Positions 18,275 to 28,796 of a stretch of DNA of 64,000 nucleotides are shown one piece after another. How positions within the stretch are numbered: position 1 is the first letter of the stretch; each line of letters starts with the position of its first letter. The translations under genes were made by a program, and so were the position numbers. The notes under the pieces were generated by a model. That model saw only the letters and a list, made by a program, of their open reading frames with translations, ran no database searches and was not told the DNA's origin. Location: the NCBI RefSeq assembly GCF_002858675.1, contig NZ_PJZF01000009.1:62001-126000 (forward strand). Reading direction: 5' to 3'. The DNA comes from Chimaeribacter californicus. Its GTDB lineage: Bacteria > Pseudomonadota > Gammaproteobacteria > Enterobacterales > Enterobacteriaceae.

Positions 18275-19270
18275 ATGGAGTTACTTTGCCCCGCTGGCAA
18301 TCTGCCAGCGCTGAAAGCTGCGATCGAACAGGGAGCTGATGCGGTTTACATCGGCCTGAAAGATGATACCAACGCCCGCCATTTTGCCGGGCTTAACTTC
18401 ACCGAGAAGAAATTGCAGGAGGCCGTGGGCATTGTGCACCGCCATCACCGCAAGCTGCATATTGCCATCAACACATTTGCTCACCCTGTGGGCTTCGCGC
18501 GCTGGCAACATGCCGTGGACATGGCGGCACAATCGGGCGCAGATGCCTTAATCCTTGCCGATTTAGCGATGCTGGAGTATGCCGCCCAGCGTTACCCGCA
18601 ATTGGAGCGCCATGTTTCTGTACAGGCTTCCGCCACCAACGAACAGGCTATCGCCTTTTATCACCGGAATTTTGACGTCAGCCGGGTCGTGCTGCCCCGG
18701 GTATTGTCAATGCACCAGGTTAACCAGCTGGCGCGCAGCAGCCCGGTACCGCTGGAAGTTTTTGCCTTCGGCAGCCTGTGCATTATGGCGGAAGGCCGCT
18801 GTTATCTCTCTTCTTACCTGACCGGGGAGTCACCGAATACGGTCGGCGTCTGCTCGCCGGCCCGTTTTGTACGGTGGCAGCAAACGCCGCAGGGTATGGA
18901 ATCACGGCTGAATGACGTGCTGATTGACCGTTATGCCCCCGGCGAAAACGCCGGTTATCCCACGCTCTGCAAAGGCCGCTACCACGTAGGCGATGCGCTT
19001 TATCATGCCCTGGAGGAGCCAACCAGCCTGAATACGCTGGCCCTGCTGCCCTCCCTGATGGCGGCTAATATCGCCTCGGTGAAAATTGAGGGGCGCCAGC
19101 GCAGCCCGGCATATGTCAGTGAAGTGACGCGTATCTGGCGGCAGGCTATCGATCGCTGCAAAGCCAATCCCAGTGCTTTTGCGCCACACCCCGCCTGGAT
19201 GGCTGCGCTGGGCAGCCTTTCGGAGGGGACGCAAACCACGTTAGGTGCGTATCACCGTAAATGGCAGTAA
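18275..19270 (+). CDS. ubiU: UbiU (YhbU), U32-peptidase-like 4Fe-4S hydroxylation protein
   Basis: Partner of UbiV in the O2-independent hydroxylations of ubiquinone synthesis, using prephenate as oxygen donor. The 331-residue protein belongs to the U32 family. Cysteines at 169, 176, 193 and 232 are exactly those that bind the 4Fe-4S cluster in E. coli UbiU. The family start MELLCPAGNLPALKAAIEQG is present. ubiV begins 12 bases after its stop. Confidence 0.96.
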   Translation: MELLCPAGNLPALKAAIEQGADAVYIGLKDDTNARHFAGLNFTEKKLQEAVGIVHRHHRKLHIAINTFAHPVGFARWQHAVDMAAQSGADALILADLAMLEYAAQRYPQLERHVSVQASATNEQAIAFYHRNFDVSRVVLPRVLSMHQVNQLARSSPVPLEVFAFGSLCIMAEGRCYLSSYLTGESPNTVGVCSPARFVRWQQTPQGMESRLNDVLIDRYAPGENAGYPTLCKGRYHVGDALYHALEEPTSLNTLALLPSLMAANIASVKIEGRQRSPAYVSEVTRIWRQAIDRCKANPSAFAPHPAWMAALGSLSEGTQTTLGAYHRKWQ

Positions 19271-19281
19271 AGGAAAGGGAC

Positions 19282-20166
19282 ATGAAATACTCATTAGGCG
19301 CAGTGCAATACTACTGGCCAAAAAACACCGTAGAGGCGTTTTATCAGGCCGCGGCACAGAGCAGTGCTGAGATTATCTATCTGGGTGAGACGGTATGCAG
19401 TAAGCGCCGGGCACTGAAAGCCCAGGACTGGCTGGCATTAGCGAAAATGCTGGCAAAGGCGGGCAAACAATGTGTGCTATCAACACTGGCTCTGGTTCAG
19501 GCCCCTTCAGAGCTGACTGAGGTAAGGCGCTATGTTGAGAATGGGGAATTTTTGCTGGAGGCTAACGATCTCGCCGCAGTGAATATGGCTGCTGAACAGC
19601 ATCTGCCGTTTGTGGCCGGCCATGCGCTGAACTGTTACAACGCCTATACCCTGCGTATTTTGCACCGGCAAGGCATGGTGCGCTGGTGTATGCCGGTAGA
19701 GCTTTCCCGCGACTGGCTGGCTGCCCTGCTGGCGCAGTGTGACGACCTGGGGTTGCGCGGCAAATTTGAAGTTGAGGTGCTGGCCTATGGGCACCTGCCG
19801 CTGGCCTATTCCGCCCGCTGCTTTACGGCACGTTCAGAGAATCGTGCTAAAGATGAGTGTGAAACCTGCTGCATTCGCTACCCGACCGGCCGGGTCGTGC
19901 ATTCACAGGAACAACAGCAGGTCTTCGTGCTGAATGGTATTCAGACCCAGAGCGGGTATTGCTATAACCTGGGCAATGCCTTGGCCGGCATGCGGGAGTT
20001 GGTGGATATTGTCCGGCTTTCCCCTTCATCAACAGAAGACCTGGTGATGCTGGAACGCTTCCGGGCGAATGAGCAGGGAGAAGCACCGCTGGCTGTTGCC
20101 GCCCAGCCTGAATGCAATGGCTACTGGCACCGGGTCGCCGGGCTGGCGCAGGTCGATCAGCCATAA
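19282..20166 (+). CDS. ubiV: UbiV (YhbV), 4Fe-4S partner of UbiU
   Basis: Second subunit of the UbiUV complex. Cysteines at 39, 180, 193 and 197 match the cluster ligands known from E. coli; the last group is the DECETCC string. I set the start at 19282 because AAAGGAAAGGGAC lies directly upstream; an earlier in-frame ATG overlaps the ubiU stop region. Length is 294 residues. Tight spacing to ubiU indicates one operon. Confidence 0.96.
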   Translation: MKYSLGAVQYYWPKNTVEAFYQAAAQSSAEIIYLGETVCSKRRALKAQDWLALAKMLAKAGKQCVLSTLALVQAPSELTEVRRYVENGEFLLEANDLAAVNMAAEQHLPFVAGHALNCYNAYTLRILHRQGMVRWCMPVELSRDWLAALLAQCDDLGLRGKFEVEVLAYGHLPLAYSARCFTARSENRAKDECETCCIRYPTGRVVHSQEQQQVFVLNGIQTQSGYCYNLGNALAGMRELVDIVRLSPSSTEDLVMLERFRANEQGEAPLAVAAQPECNGYWHRVAGLAQVDQP

Positions 20167-20365
20167 CGGAGGTTACCTCTGCGGGTGGGTTATAGGCGGG
20201 AGAGGTGTACATCAGGTTCGGGGTTGTGCGGGCAGGCTGGCGATGAGAAAAGCCGTTCACGGGCCAATAGCGCACATTCCCCTTAGGCAAGAACAGCGGG
20301 AATGCGTAATACTCAGGTTTATCATTAGCTGGCGAGCTATTTCGCCACTGTACAAACCGTGGGTA

Positions 20366-21430
20366 ATGACTATGTCTCAATCAACGACAGTATCCCAACA
20401 AATAACCTCCCAGCCGAGCACCGTTCCTTTATCGGTGTTGGATCTGGCACCGGTACCCCAGGGGCTGCGCCCGGCAGATGCCTTCCGCCACTCTCTCGAC
20501 CTGGCACAACATGCTGAAAAATGGGGCTACCAACGTTACTGGCTGGCAGAGCACCACAATATGACCGGCATCGCCAGTGCGGCAACATCCGTATTGATTG
20601 GTCACCTTGCCGGCGGTACGAAGACCATCCGTTTGGGCTCTGGCGGCGTCATGTTGCCAAATCATTCCCCGTTAGTGATTGCCGAACAGTTTGGCACGCT
20701 AGCTACGCTCTACCCTGACCGGATCGATCTTGGCCTCGGCCGCGCACCGGGCACGGATCAGCGCACCATGATTGCCCTGCGCCGCCATCTTTCAGGTGAA
20801 GTGGACAATTTCCCGCAAGATGTGCAGGAGTTACAGCACTACTTTGCGGATGCCCAGCCAGGCCAGCCTGTGCAGGCGGTACCGGGCCAGGGGCTGCATG
20901 TGCCGATCTGGCTGCTTGGCTCCAGCCTTTACAGCGCCCAACTGGCTGCCGCGCTCGGCCTGCCATTTGCCTTTGCTTCACATTTCGCCCCTGACATGCT
21001 TTATCAGGCACTGGCCTTGTACCGCAGTAACTATAAGCCGTCAGAACGCTGGCCTGCACCGTATGCGATGGTCTGTGTGAATGCCATTGCAGCTGATACC
21101 ACCGAAGAAGCGCAGCGCATGTTTACCTCTAATCAACAACAGTTTATCAACCTGCGTCGTGGTCACCCCGGCCCGTTGCCGGCACCGGTCGATGACATCG
21201 CCAGCCTCTGGTCTCCGGCGGAACGCTTTGGTGTTGAACAGTCTCTGCGGATGTCAGTGGTCGGCGACAAGAAGAGTATCCGCCATGGCCTGCAGGCCCT
21301 GTTGCGTGAAACGGACGCTGATGAGCTGATGATTAACGGGCAAATCTATGATCATCAGGCACGTTTGCGTTCGTTTGAAATTGTGTCTGAGGTCCAGCAA
21401 GACCTGGTAAAAGAACCGTGCATCCGCTGA
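20366..21430 (+). CDS. yhbW: Luciferase-like monooxygenase family protein YhbW
   Basis: Flavin-dependent, luciferase-like (LLM class) TIM-barrel oxidoreductase of unknown substrate. Recognisable strings are LLDLAP-like [35 protein letters not shown] and [13 protein letters not shown]. The C-terminal half has [21 protein letters not shown]. The reading frame is open far upstream. The family N-terminus supports a start at 20366 or the ATG at 20372 (354 or 352 residues). It lies 199 bp after ubiV and may have its own promoter. Confidence 0.93.
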   Translation: MTMSQSTTVSQQITSQPSTVPLSVLDLAPVPQGLRPADAFRHSLDLAQHAEKWGYQRYWLAEHHNMTGIASAATSVLIGHLAGGTKTIRLGSGGVMLPNHSPLVIAEQFGTLATLYPDRIDLGLGRAPGTDQRTMIALRRHLSGEVDNFPQDVQELQHYFADAQPGQPVQAVPGQGLHVPIWLLGSSLYSAQLAAALGLPFAFASHFAPDMLYQALALYRSNYKPSERWPAPYAMVCVNAIAADTTEEAQRMFTSNQQQFINLRRGHPGPLPAPVDDIASLWSPAERFGVEQSLRMSVVGDKKSIRHGLQALLRETDADELMINGQIYDHQARLRSFEIVSEVQQDLVKEPCIR

Positions 21431-21450
21431 TACCCTGACGTTCAGGCAAA

Positions 21451-21479
21451 AAAAAACCAGCCCGAAGGCTGGTTTTTTT
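21451..21479 (+). terminator. Bidirectional terminator between yhbW and deaD
   Basis: CCAGCC, loop CGAA, GGCTGG, flanked by a run of A on the left and T on the right. It can therefore stop transcription from yhbW and from the convergent deaD. Confidence 0.93.
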
Positions 21480-21492
21480 ACATCGCTAGCAA

Positions 21493-23412
21493 TTATGCAT
21501 CGCCAAAACGACGCGGAGTACGCTGGCCATCACGGTTACCGGCCGGGCGGCGCTCGCCGCCTTCACGACGTTCACCATTGAACGGGCGCGGAGGACGGGC
21601 ACCGCCTTCACGGCGCTCACCTGCACCACCGAAGGAACGGCCACGGCCACCTTCACGACGCTCACCGGCAGGTGCACCGCCTTCACGACGCTCACGGCGT
21701 GGTTGCGGCTGTGCATCACCCAACAGCTGCATGTTCAGCGGCTTGTTGAGAATACGGGTGCGGGTGAAATGCGACAGCAGATCGCCCGGCATACCTTTCG
21801 GTAGCTCAATGGTGGAGTGGGTAGCAAACAGCTTGATGTTACCAATGTAACGGCTGCTGATGTCGCCTTCGTTGGCGATCGCGCCCACGATATGACGAAC
21901 TTCAACGCCGTCATCGCGGCCCACTTCGATACGGTAAAGCTCCATATCCCCTACTTCACGACGCTCACGACGCGGACGGTCGCCATCGCGTGCTTCGCGC
22001 GGCTCGCGGCGATCGCCACGATCCGGACGGTCACCACGGCGGTCGTCACGATCGCTGAACTCGCGGCGTGGACGCGCTTTAAAGGCCGGCTCAGGTGGCA
22101 GAATCAGCGGACGTTCGCCCTGTGCCATTTTCAGCAGTGCTGCAGCCAGGATTTCGATATCCAGCTCTTCTTCCGGTTGCAGTTTAGCCAGCAGGGCACG
22201 GTACATGTCCAGATCGCTGCTTTCCAGCTGTTGCTGCACTTTGGCGGCAAATTTAGCCAGACGACGCTGACCCAGCAGTTCTGCGTTCGGCAGTTCTACT
22301 TCAGGAATGGTCAGCTTCATGGTGCGTTCAATATTGCGCAACAGACGGCGTTCACGGTTTTCTACGAACAGAAGTGCGCGACCTGCACGGCCTGCACGGC
22401 CGGTACGGCCGATACGGTGCACGTAGGATTCAGAGTCCATCGGGATATCGTAGTTCACGACCAGGCTGATACGCTCAACGTCCAGGCCACGGGCCGCAAC
22501 GTCGGTCGCAATCAGGATATCCAGGCGGCCATCTTTCAGGCGCTCCAGGGTCTGCTCACGCAGGGCCTGGTTCATGTCGCCGTTCAGCGCAGCACTGTTA
22601 TAACCACTGCGTTCCAGGGCTTCTGCCACTTCCAACGTCGCGTTTTTGGTACGGACGAAGATGATCGCCGCATCAAAATCTTCCGCTTCCAGGAAACGAA
22701 CCAGTGCTTCATTTTTACGCATCCCAGAGACAGTCCAGTAGCTCTGGCTGATGTCAGGACGGGTAGTAATGCTGGACTGAATACGCACTTCCTGTGGGTC
22801 GTTCATGAAACGACGGGTAATACGACGAATCGCTTCCGGCATGGTAGCAGAGAACAGCGCGGTCTGATGGTCAGCCGGGATCTGCGCCATGATAGTTTCA
22901 ACGTCTTCGATAAAGCCCATACGCAACATCTCATCGGCTTCATCCAGTACCAGACCATTCAGGTTTGAAAGGTCCAGCGTACCGCGTTTCAGGTGGTCCA
23001 GCAGACGGCCTGGGGTACCCACAACAATTTGCGGGCCCTGGCGCAGCGCGCGCAGCTGTACGTCATAACGCTGGCCGCCGTACAGGGCAACAACGTTTAC
23101 ACCGTGCATGTGTTTAGAGAAATCAGTCATTGCTTCAGCAACCTGAACCGCCAACTCACGGGTCGGTGCCAATACCAGGATCTGAGGTGCTTTCAGATCG
23201 GCTTTCAGGTTGTGCAGCAACGGCAGCGAGAACGCTGCAGTTTTACCGCTACCGGTCTGTGCCATGCCCAGCACATCGCGGCCGTTCAACAGGTGAGGAA
23301 TACACTCAGCCTGGATCGGTGACGGTTTTTCATAGCCCAGGTCTGTCAGGGCGGAAATGATCGGAGCAGACAGCCCCAGGTCAGCAAAAGAGGTTTCAAA
23401 CTCAGTAGTCAT
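21493..23412 (-). CDS. deaD: Cold-shock DEAD-box RNA helicase DeaD (CsdA)
   Basis: ATP-dependent RNA helicase acting in ribosome assembly, mRNA decay and cold adaptation. The motifs are in order: Q motif near [41 protein letters not shown], and [10 protein letters not shown] with [11 protein letters not shown]. An RNA-binding RRM-like domain follows (about 480-560). The tail is repetitive (ERREGG units) and rich in Arg and Gly. The start MTTEFETSF at 23412 has TGAGG nine bases upstream and matches the family; an ATG five codons earlier exists. It lies downstream of nlpI, with 183 bp between them. Confidence 0.97.
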   Translation of the reverse strand: MTTEFETSFADLGLSAPIISALTDLGYEKPSPIQAECIPHLLNGRDVLGMAQTGSGKTAAFSLPLLHNLKADLKAPQILVLAPTRELAVQVAEAMTDFSKHMHGVNVVALYGGQRYDVQLRALRQGPQIVVGTPGRLLDHLKRGTLDLSNLNGLVLDEADEMLRMGFIEDVETIMAQIPADHQTALFSATMPEAIRRITRRFMNDPQEVRIQSSITTRPDISQSYWTVSGMRKNEALVRFLEAEDFDAAIIFVRTKNATLEVAEALERSGYNSAALNGDMNQALREQTLERLKDGRLDILIATDVAARGLDVERISLVVNYDIPMDSESYVHRIGRTGRAGRAGRALLFVENRERRLLRNIERTMKLTIPEVELPNAELLGQRRLAKFAAKVQQQLESSDLDMYRALLAKLQPEEELDIEILAAALLKMAQGERPLILPPEPAFKARPRREFSDRDDRRGDRPDRGDRREPREARDGDRPRRERREVGDMELYRIEVGRDDGVEVRHIVGAIANEGDISSRYIGNIKLFATHSTIELPKGMPGDLLSHFTRTRILNKPLNMQLLGDAQPQPRRERREGGAPAGERREGGRGRSFGGAGERREGGARPPRPFNGERREGGERRPAGNRDGQRTPRRFGDA

Positions 23413-23523
23413 GTACACGTGCCTCATATGAGATGGCGGCCAGTCTACGTAACTCGTCGAGAAAATTTTCAGTCATTTTCATTGAAAAGTGTGAACCGGC
23501 TCAAATAAATTTAATAAACGAAC

Positions 23524-23548
23524 AAAAAAGCCTCGCCCGTTAAGGCGA
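23524..23548 (-). terminator. Possible terminator/attenuator between nlpI and deaD
   Basis: On the minus strand TCGCC pairs with GGCGA, followed by GGC and six T. It could end nlpI transcripts or form part of the deaD leader, which is long in E. coli. Confidence 0.5.
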
Positions 23549-23595
23549 TTAACGTTGGTGAAAACCAAGTTAAATCAGGCTGATATGTCCGTCAG

Positions 23596-24480
23596 CTATT
23601 GCTGGTCCGATTCTGATAGGTCGTCTTGCTCTTGGCCCAAAAGCGCCAATTCCAACAATGCGTAGCGGTGCTCAACAAAGTTATGAACATTGTTAGCGAC
23701 CGTCAGCTTGAACAGTGCCGAAGCGCTGCTCTTGTCCCCCAGACTCAGGTAGTGTTTACCTAAATAGAAGTCAGTTTCACTGAGATGCTCAGCGAGCGAA
23801 GTGTTATCCGTTGCATCTGCCTTCAGGCGGTCCATCAGCGTGTCTTCGCTGATTTTGCCCAGGTAGAATTCGACAATATTCCATCCCCATTGCCCTCTGT
23901 CCGCCTTGTCGTAACGCTGTTCCAGCGACACGTCAGCCTGTTTGGGGTCGATTTCTCGCTCCACCAAATAAAGCCACAACGAACGGAAGGGATCATTTGG
24001 GTCGTCTTGATAAAACGCCTGCAGATCATCCTGCGCCAGGCGGTATCGGCCACCGTAATACAGTGCGATGCCCCTGTTTAAACGCGCGTAATTGTAAGTT
24101 GGATCAAGCTCTAATACAGAATCAAACGCTTCATAGGCAGCATCAAAATTGCCTGCCTGCGTTAGGTAAATGCCCAGGTAGTTGAAAACTTCCGGCATGT
24201 CGGGACGAATCGCCAGCGCCTGTGAAAAGTCGTTTCGCGCTAACGCCCGTAATCCAAGGCTATCATACAGCACTCCACGCTCATATAACAACTGCGCACG
24301 CTCATCATCTGTCAGTGCCCGGCTGGCAAGGATTTGTTCCATGCGTGCCAGAATGACTTCCTGCTGCAGCGTGGGCTGCAAAGGAATCGCCAGAACGTCG
24401 TCTTTACGCCAATCATGGTTGCTGCATCCTGCCAGCATAAGTGCTGTCGCAACATAACACCAGCGCAAGAAAGGCTTCAT
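23596..24480 (-). CDS. nlpI: Lipoprotein NlpI, TPR adaptor
   Basis: Outer-membrane lipoprotein that scaffolds peptidoglycan hydrolases and directs the Prc protease to MepS. The lipobox is LAGC, with the lipidated Cys at about residue 19. Tetratricopeptide repeats follow (for example [20 protein letters not shown] and [16 protein letters not shown]). Length is 294 residues from the ATG at 24480, which is preceded by GGGAGTGGGAA; the frame extends further upstream without family support. It follows pnp on the same strand. Confidence 0.96.
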   Translation of the reverse strand: MKPFLRWCYVATALMLAGCSNHDWRKDDVLAIPLQPTLQQEVILARMEQILASRALTDDERAQLLYERGVLYDSLGLRALARNDFSQALAIRPDMPEVFNYLGIYLTQAGNFDAAYEAFDSVLELDPTYNYARLNRGIALYYGGRYRLAQDDLQAFYQDDPNDPFRSLWLYLVEREIDPKQADVSLEQRYDKADRGQWGWNIVEFYLGKISEDTLMDRLKADATDNTSLAEHLSETDFYLGKHYLSLGDKSSASALFKLTVANNVHNFVEHRYALLELALLGQEQDDLSESDQQ

Positions 24481-24563
24481 TTCCCACTCCCGAAGACAAA
24501 CATTGGATGATCGTCCTGTCATCCGCTTGCTTAACACAAGGGCGTCCTGCCCTCGCGATACGA

Positions 24564-24592
24564 ACAGCGCCTTACCATCGGCAAGGCGCTGT
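24564..24592 (-). terminator. Hairpin downstream of pnp
   Basis: ACAGCGCCTT and AAGGCGCTGT form a 10-bp stem around a nine-base loop just after the pnp stop. The T-tract is weak, so it may be a 3'-end stabiliser or a leaky terminator before nlpI. Confidence 0.6.
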
Positions 24593-24608
24593 AAAACTGC
24601 TTATACCG

Positions 24609-26726
24609 TTATTCTGCTGCGGGTTCAGCTGCTTCCGGAGTCGGCGTCGTCGCTTCTTTGATACTCAGACGCACACGGCCCTGGCGATCAACCTCCAGCA
24701 CCTTAACCGGGACTTCCTGGCCCATCTCCAGATAGTCGGTCACCTTCTCAACACGCTTATCAGCGATCTGAGAAATATGAACCAACCCTTCTTTACCGCC
24801 GCCGATCGCCACGAAGGCACCGAAATCAACGATACGGGTCACTTTACCCTGATAGATACGGCCGACTTCGATTTCAGCAGTGATCTCTTCGATACGGCGA
24901 ATCGCATATTTGGCTTTATCACCATCTGTTGCGGCAATTTTAACAGTACCGTCATCTTCGATTTCGATGGTGGTGCCGGTTTCTTCCGTCAACGCACGGA
25001 TGACTGAACCGCCTTTACCAATCACATCCTTGATCTTATCAGGATTGATTTTAATGGTATGGATACGCGGGGCGAACTCAGAGATGTCACCACGTGGCGT
25101 GCTGATAGCCTGTTCCATTACACCCAGAATGTGCAGACGCGCACCCTTGGCCTGGTTCAGAGCAACTTGCATGATCTCACGGGTGATGCCTTCAATTTTG
25201 ATATCCATCTGCAGGGCAGTGATACCTTCACGGCTACCGGCCACTTTGAAGTCCATATCGCCGAGGTGATCTTCGTCACCCAGGATGTCAGACAGCACTA
25301 CAAAGTTTTCGCCCTCTTTCACCAGCCCCATTGCGATGCCTGCAACCGCGGCCTTGATCGGCACGCCGGCATCCATCAGCGCCAGAGAAGCACCGCACAC
25401 GGATGCCATGGAAGAGGAACCGTTAGATTCAGTAATTTCAGACACAACACGCACGGTGTAAGGGAAAGCATCCGCTTCCGGCATCACTGCCAGCACGCCG
25501 CGCTTCGCCAGACGACCATGACCGATTTCACGACGCTTCGGTGAACCCACCATGCCTGTTTCCCCAACGGAGTACGGAGGGAAGTTGTAGTGGAACAGGA
25601 AGTTATCGGTACGCTCACCCATCAGTTCATCAAGGTTCTGAGCGTCACGCGCTGTACCCAGCGTCGCGGTAACCAGTGCCTGCGTTTCACCACGGGTGAA
25701 CAGCGCAGAACCGTGAGTACGCGGCAATACGCCGGTACGCACGTCCAGGCCACGAATCATGTCTTTTTCACGACCATCAATACGCGGTTCACCACGTAAT
25801 ACACGGCTGCGGACAACATTTTTCTCGATGTGAGCCAACACATCCATGATTTCGCCATCATCCAGCGACTCATCTTGTGCCAACAGCGCAGCACGGACAT
25901 CCGCTTTAATCGCGTCAACCTGCGCATAACGCGCCTGTTTGTCAGTGATACGGTAAGCATCGCCCAGACGGGATTCAGCCAGTTCAGCCACACGGGTATG
26001 CAGGGCTTCGTTCACCTGCTCCGGCTGCCAGTTCCATTTTGGTTTACCGGCTTCTGCTACCAGAGAGTTGATATTCTCGATCACCACTTGCTGTTGCTCA
26101 TGGCCAAAGACCACGGCACCCAGCATCTGATCTTCGCTCAGCAGCTGTGCTTCGGATTCCACCATCAGTACAGCGCCCTGGGTACCGGCAACCACCAGAT
26201 CCAGTTTACTTTGCTTGAGCTCATCTGCTGTCGGGTTCAGAACGTACTGGTCATTGATATAGCCTACGCGCGCAGAACCAATCGGGCCATTGAACGGAAT
26301 ACCGGACAGGCTGAGTGCCGCAGATGCACCAATCATGGCAACGATGTCCGGGTTAACCTGCGGGTTAACAGACACAACGGTTGCGATAACCTGAACTTCG
26401 TTCAGGAAGCCGTCTGGGAACAGGGGACGGATTGGGCGGTCAATCAGGCGGGAGGTCAGGGTTTCGCCTTCGCTCGGACGGCCTTCACGACGGAAGAAAC
26501 TGCCCGGGATGCGGCCTGCCGCATAAGTACGTTCTTGATAGTTTACTGTCAGGGGGAAGAAGTCCTGGCCCGGCTTCGCTTTTTTCGCACCGACTACGGT
26601 AACGAAAACAGCGGTATCGTCCATGCTCACCATCACAGCGGCGGTCGCCTGACGAGCCATCATGCCGGTTTCCAGCGTAACGGTGTGCTGGCCGTATTGG
26701 AATTTGCGTACGATCGGATTAAGCAA
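24609..26726 (-). CDS. pnp: Polynucleotide phosphorylase
   Basis: 3'-5' phosphorolytic exoribonuclease and degradosome subunit. Two RNase PH domains are followed by a KH domain ([17 protein letters not shown]) and an S1 domain ([20 protein letters not shown]). I chose the TTG at 26726 as the start because GAAGGA lies at the right distance, and E. coli pnp also uses TTG at this site. An ATG two codons earlier (26732) sits too close to that ribosome site. The product is 705 residues. The upstream leader carries the RNase III stem used in autoregulation. Confidence 0.97.
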   Translation of the reverse strand: MLNPIVRKFQYGQHTVTLETGMMARQATAAVMVSMDDTAVFVTVVGAKKAKPGQDFFPLTVNYQERTYAAGRIPGSFFRREGRPSEGETLTSRLIDRPIRPLFPDGFLNEVQVIATVVSVNPQVNPDIVAMIGASAALSLSGIPFNGPIGSARVGYINDQYVLNPTADELKQSKLDLVVAGTQGAVLMVESEAQLLSEDQMLGAVVFGHEQQQVVIENINSLVAEAGKPKWNWQPEQVNEALHTRVAELAESRLGDAYRITDKQARYAQVDAIKADVRAALLAQDESLDDGEIMDVLAHIEKNVVRSRVLRGEPRIDGREKDMIRGLDVRTGVLPRTHGSALFTRGETQALVTATLGTARDAQNLDELMGERTDNFLFHYNFPPYSVGETGMVGSPKRREIGHGRLAKRGVLAVMPEADAFPYTVRVVSEITESNGSSSMASVCGASLALMDAGVPIKAAVAGIAMGLVKEGENFVVLSDILGDEDHLGDMDFKVAGSREGITALQMDIKIEGITREIMQVALNQAKGARLHILGVMEQAISTPRGDISEFAPRIHTIKINPDKIKDVIGKGGSVIRALTEETGTTIEIEDDGTVKIAATDGDKAKYAIRRIEEITAEIEVGRIYQGKVTRIVDFGAFVAIGGGKEGLVHISQIADKRVEKVTDYLEMGQEVPVKVLEVDRQGRVRLSIKEATTPTPEAAEPAAE

Positions 26727-26804
26727 AATCATATCCTTCTTTAAGACACAACACCGCATTGGCGGCGTAGCGTCAGTAACTTACCGACCTTCACATTACA
26801 TCCT

Positions 26805-26863
26805 CGCGACTAATGACAATCCTTATCTTTTCCACTGAAAGACAAAGCCTCTCATTAGCCGCG
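26805..26863 (-). promoter_or_regulatory. pnp leader stem-loop (RNase III processing site)
   Basis: CGCGACTAATGA pairs with TCATTAGCCGCG across an inner stem-loop (one internal mismatch), upstream of pnp and after the rpsO terminator. E. coli pnp mRNA has such a stem, cut by RNase III before PNPase autoregulates its own message. The position and shape agree; the function is inferred. Confidence 0.7.
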
Positions 26864-26940
26864 CGAACCTCTGTAGCGGAAGATCCTCTTTGGAAACAAC
26901 GCCCATTACTTTACGGCGTTCTTGTATTGCTTCCTAGAAT

Positions 26941-26964
26941 AAAGGGGCCAAATTTGGCCCCTTT
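26941..26964 (-). terminator. rpsO terminator
   Basis: This is a 24-base perfect palindrome, AAAGGGGCC, AAATTT, GGCCCCTTT, 18 bp after the rpsO stop. It matches the leaky terminator between rpsO and pnp known in E. coli. Confidence 0.88.
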
Positions 26965-26982
26965 ACACTGAAACTCGCAGAC

Positions 26983-27252
26983 TTAGCGACGCAGACCCAG
27001 ACGTTCAATCAGGCTGGTGTAACGTGCAACATCTTTACGCTTCAGGTAGTCGAGCAGCTTACGACGCTGAGAAACCATACGCAGCAGACCACGACGGCTG
27101 TGGTGATCTTTTTTGTGCTCTGCAAAGTGACCTTGCAGGTGGTTGATCTGAGCGGTCAGCAGAGCTACCTGAACTTCGGTAGAGCCGCTATCGTTTGCAC
27201 CGCGACCGTAGTCGGCTACGATCTGTGCCTTAGCTTCAACGCTTAGAGACAT
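26983..27252 (-). CDS. rpsO: 30S ribosomal protein S15
   Basis: Primary 16S rRNA-binding protein of the small-subunit platform. The 89-residue protein has the family length and ends [40 protein letters not shown] is the conserved RNA-binding core. It has its own promoter, reads through to pnp, and in E. coli represses its own translation. Confidence 0.98.
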   Translation of the reverse strand: MSLSVEAKAQIVADYGRGANDSGSTEVQVALLTAQINHLQGHFAEHKKDHHSRRGLLRMVSQRRKLLDYLKRKDVARYTSLIERLGLRR

Positions 27253-27327
27253 GGTAATACTCCAGATTATAGATAAAAAAAACAGGTGCCGATCTCTAAT
27301 TCAGCAACCCAATGCATAAGCTGCGCC

Positions 27328-27356
27328 ATTCTACTCTTTGCCTTGGGTATTCGCAA
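27328..27356 (-). promoter_or_regulatory. rpsO sigma-70 promoter
   Basis: On the minus strand TTGCGA (27351-27356) and TAGAAT (27328-27333) are 17 bp apart, about 75 bp before rpsO. This is near-consensus and resembles the E. coli rpsO promoter. Confidence 0.85.
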
Positions 27357-27372
27357 GATGAGCAGAAGTGCC

Positions 27373-28317
27373 TCAGGCAGGGTTTTCTACCACCAGACGG
27401 CGTGGCGCAACACGCCCGTCATCAGCGATTTCACCCACGCCAATAAAGTGATGCGCATCCCCTTCCGTGATGCGTACCATCCCTTGTGCCGGTGCCTGGG
27501 CGGCCTGAACCGGTTGCCCCTGCTTGACATAGCCTGCCACAACGAGCGGCAGGTTAACTTCAGGAAACTGCTGTACTGCACTGTCCATCGGCATCAGCAA
27601 CGGATCCAGCACATCTGAAGGTGTGCGCGCTTCGGCGTCGCACTGTTCAAGCATACTGTTCAATTGCTCCAGGGTGACCATGCGGGCAACCGGATAGGTT
27701 GCCACCTGCAAACGGCGCAGGAAGATAACATGCGCACCGCATCCCAGCTTCTCACCCAGGTCATCAATAATGGTACGAATGTAAGTGCCCTTGGAGCAGT
27801 GAATTTCCAGTTCCAGTTCCAGCCCTTCATGGCGGATAAACTGAAGGTCATACACTGTGATGTCACGGGCTTCACGCGGGACATCAATGCCCTGACGCGC
27901 ATACTCATACAACGGTTTTCCCTGATGCTTCAGGGCGGAGTACATCGACGGCACCTGTTTGGTGGCACCACGGAAGCTCTCTAGCGCAGTCTCCAGCTGG
28001 GAAGCCGTGAAAGCCGGCTCACGCTCAGAGATCAGCTGGCCATCTGCATCAGAAGTATCAGTCCGCTGCCCCAGGCGGGCAATCACCCGGTAACGCTTAT
28101 CTGAATCCAGAAGGAACTGGGAAAATTTGGTGGCCTCACCCAGACAAATCGGCAACATGCCGGTTGCCAGTGGGTCAAGCGCACCCGTGTGACCCGCACG
28201 GTTGGCATTATAAATGCGTTTTACTTTTTGCAGGGCATCGTTCGAGGAGAGCCCCTGTGGTTTATCCAGCAGCAGGATGCCGTGAATATCGCGCCCACGG
28301 CGACGAGGACGTCCCAT
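27373..28317 (-). CDS. truB: tRNA pseudouridine-55 synthase
   Basis: Makes pseudouridine 55 in the T-arm of tRNAs. [15 protein letters not shown] contains the catalytic Asp48. A PUA domain forms the C-terminus (about 250-314). Its ATG overlaps the rbfA stop by one base (TAATG), so translation is coupled within the rimP-nusA-infB-rbfA-truB operon. Confidence 0.97.
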   Translation of the reverse strand: MGRPRRRGRDIHGILLLDKPQGLSSNDALQKVKRIYNANRAGHTGALDPLATGMLPICLGEATKFSQFLLDSDKRYRVIARLGQRTDTSDADGQLISEREPAFTASQLETALESFRGATKQVPSMYSALKHQGKPLYEYARQGIDVPREARDITVYDLQFIRHEGLELELEIHCSKGTYIRTIIDDLGEKLGCGAHVIFLRRLQVATYPVARMVTLEQLNSMLEQCDAEARTPSDVLDPLLMPMDSAVQQFPEVNLPLVVAGYVKQGQPVQAAQAPAQGMVRITEGDAHHFIGVGEIADDGRVAPRRLVVENPA

Positions 28318-28727
28318 TATTCTTCCTCGTTATCGCCTGCGGCAGAACGACGCTCTGCGTCATTCTTCACAACGTTAGTCACCAGGTTGGACATACGCAT
28401 GCCCTCAACCAGGGAATTGTCGTAAGCGAACGTCAGCTCCGGCACCACGCGCAGGCGCATGGCTTTACCCACTAATGTACGGATAAAACCGGAGGCATCC
28501 TGCAAGGCTTTAATACCGGTCACGACACGATCGGGATCGTGATTTTCTGCCAGCACATCGAGGAACGTCACGAAGACTTTGGCGTAAGCCAGGTCGCGGG
28601 ACACTTCGACGCCTGACACAGTCGCCATACCAATGCGCGGATCTTTAACTTCACGCTGCAAAATGATCGCAATCTCTTTCTGCATCTCCTGTGAGACGCG
28701 CTGAGTGCGGCTAAATTCTTTTGCCAT
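28317..28727 (-). CDS. rbfA: 30S ribosome-binding factor RbfA
   Basis: KH-fold factor for late 30S maturation and cold adaptation. The 136-residue protein starts [41 protein letters not shown] is the conserved C-terminal string. The start at 28727 fits the family, while the frame is open 14 codons further upstream. An acidic tail (AAGDNEEE) follows. Confidence 0.97.
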   Translation of the reverse strand: MAKEFSRTQRVSQEMQKEIAIILQREVKDPRIGMATVSGVEVSRDLAYAKVFVTFLDVLAENHDPDRVVTGIKALQDASGFIRTLVGKAMRLRVVPELTFAYDNSLVEGMRMSNLVTNVVKNDAERRSAAGDNEEE

Positions 28728-28748
28728 AAGGGATTCTCCAGACAAAGC

Positions 28749-28767
28749 GGGGGGCGCAAGGCCCCCC
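28749..28767 (-). terminator. Hairpin between infB and rbfA
   Basis: GGGGGGC, loop GCAAG, GCCCCCC. It lacks a T-tract, so it more likely stabilises or sites processing of the operon mRNA than terminates it. Confidence 0.5.
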
Positions 28768-28796
28768 AATTGGATCTAAGCAGAGTGTCGCTATGA

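Noticed and set aside
20069-20365. N-terminal extension of yhbW by 99 codons
   Set aside because: The extension overlaps the end of ubiV and has no family similarity; the YhbW family starts near 20366-20372.
21817-22968. 383-codon open frame on the plus strand
   Set aside because: Antisense to deaD, whose helicase motifs are all present on the other strand.
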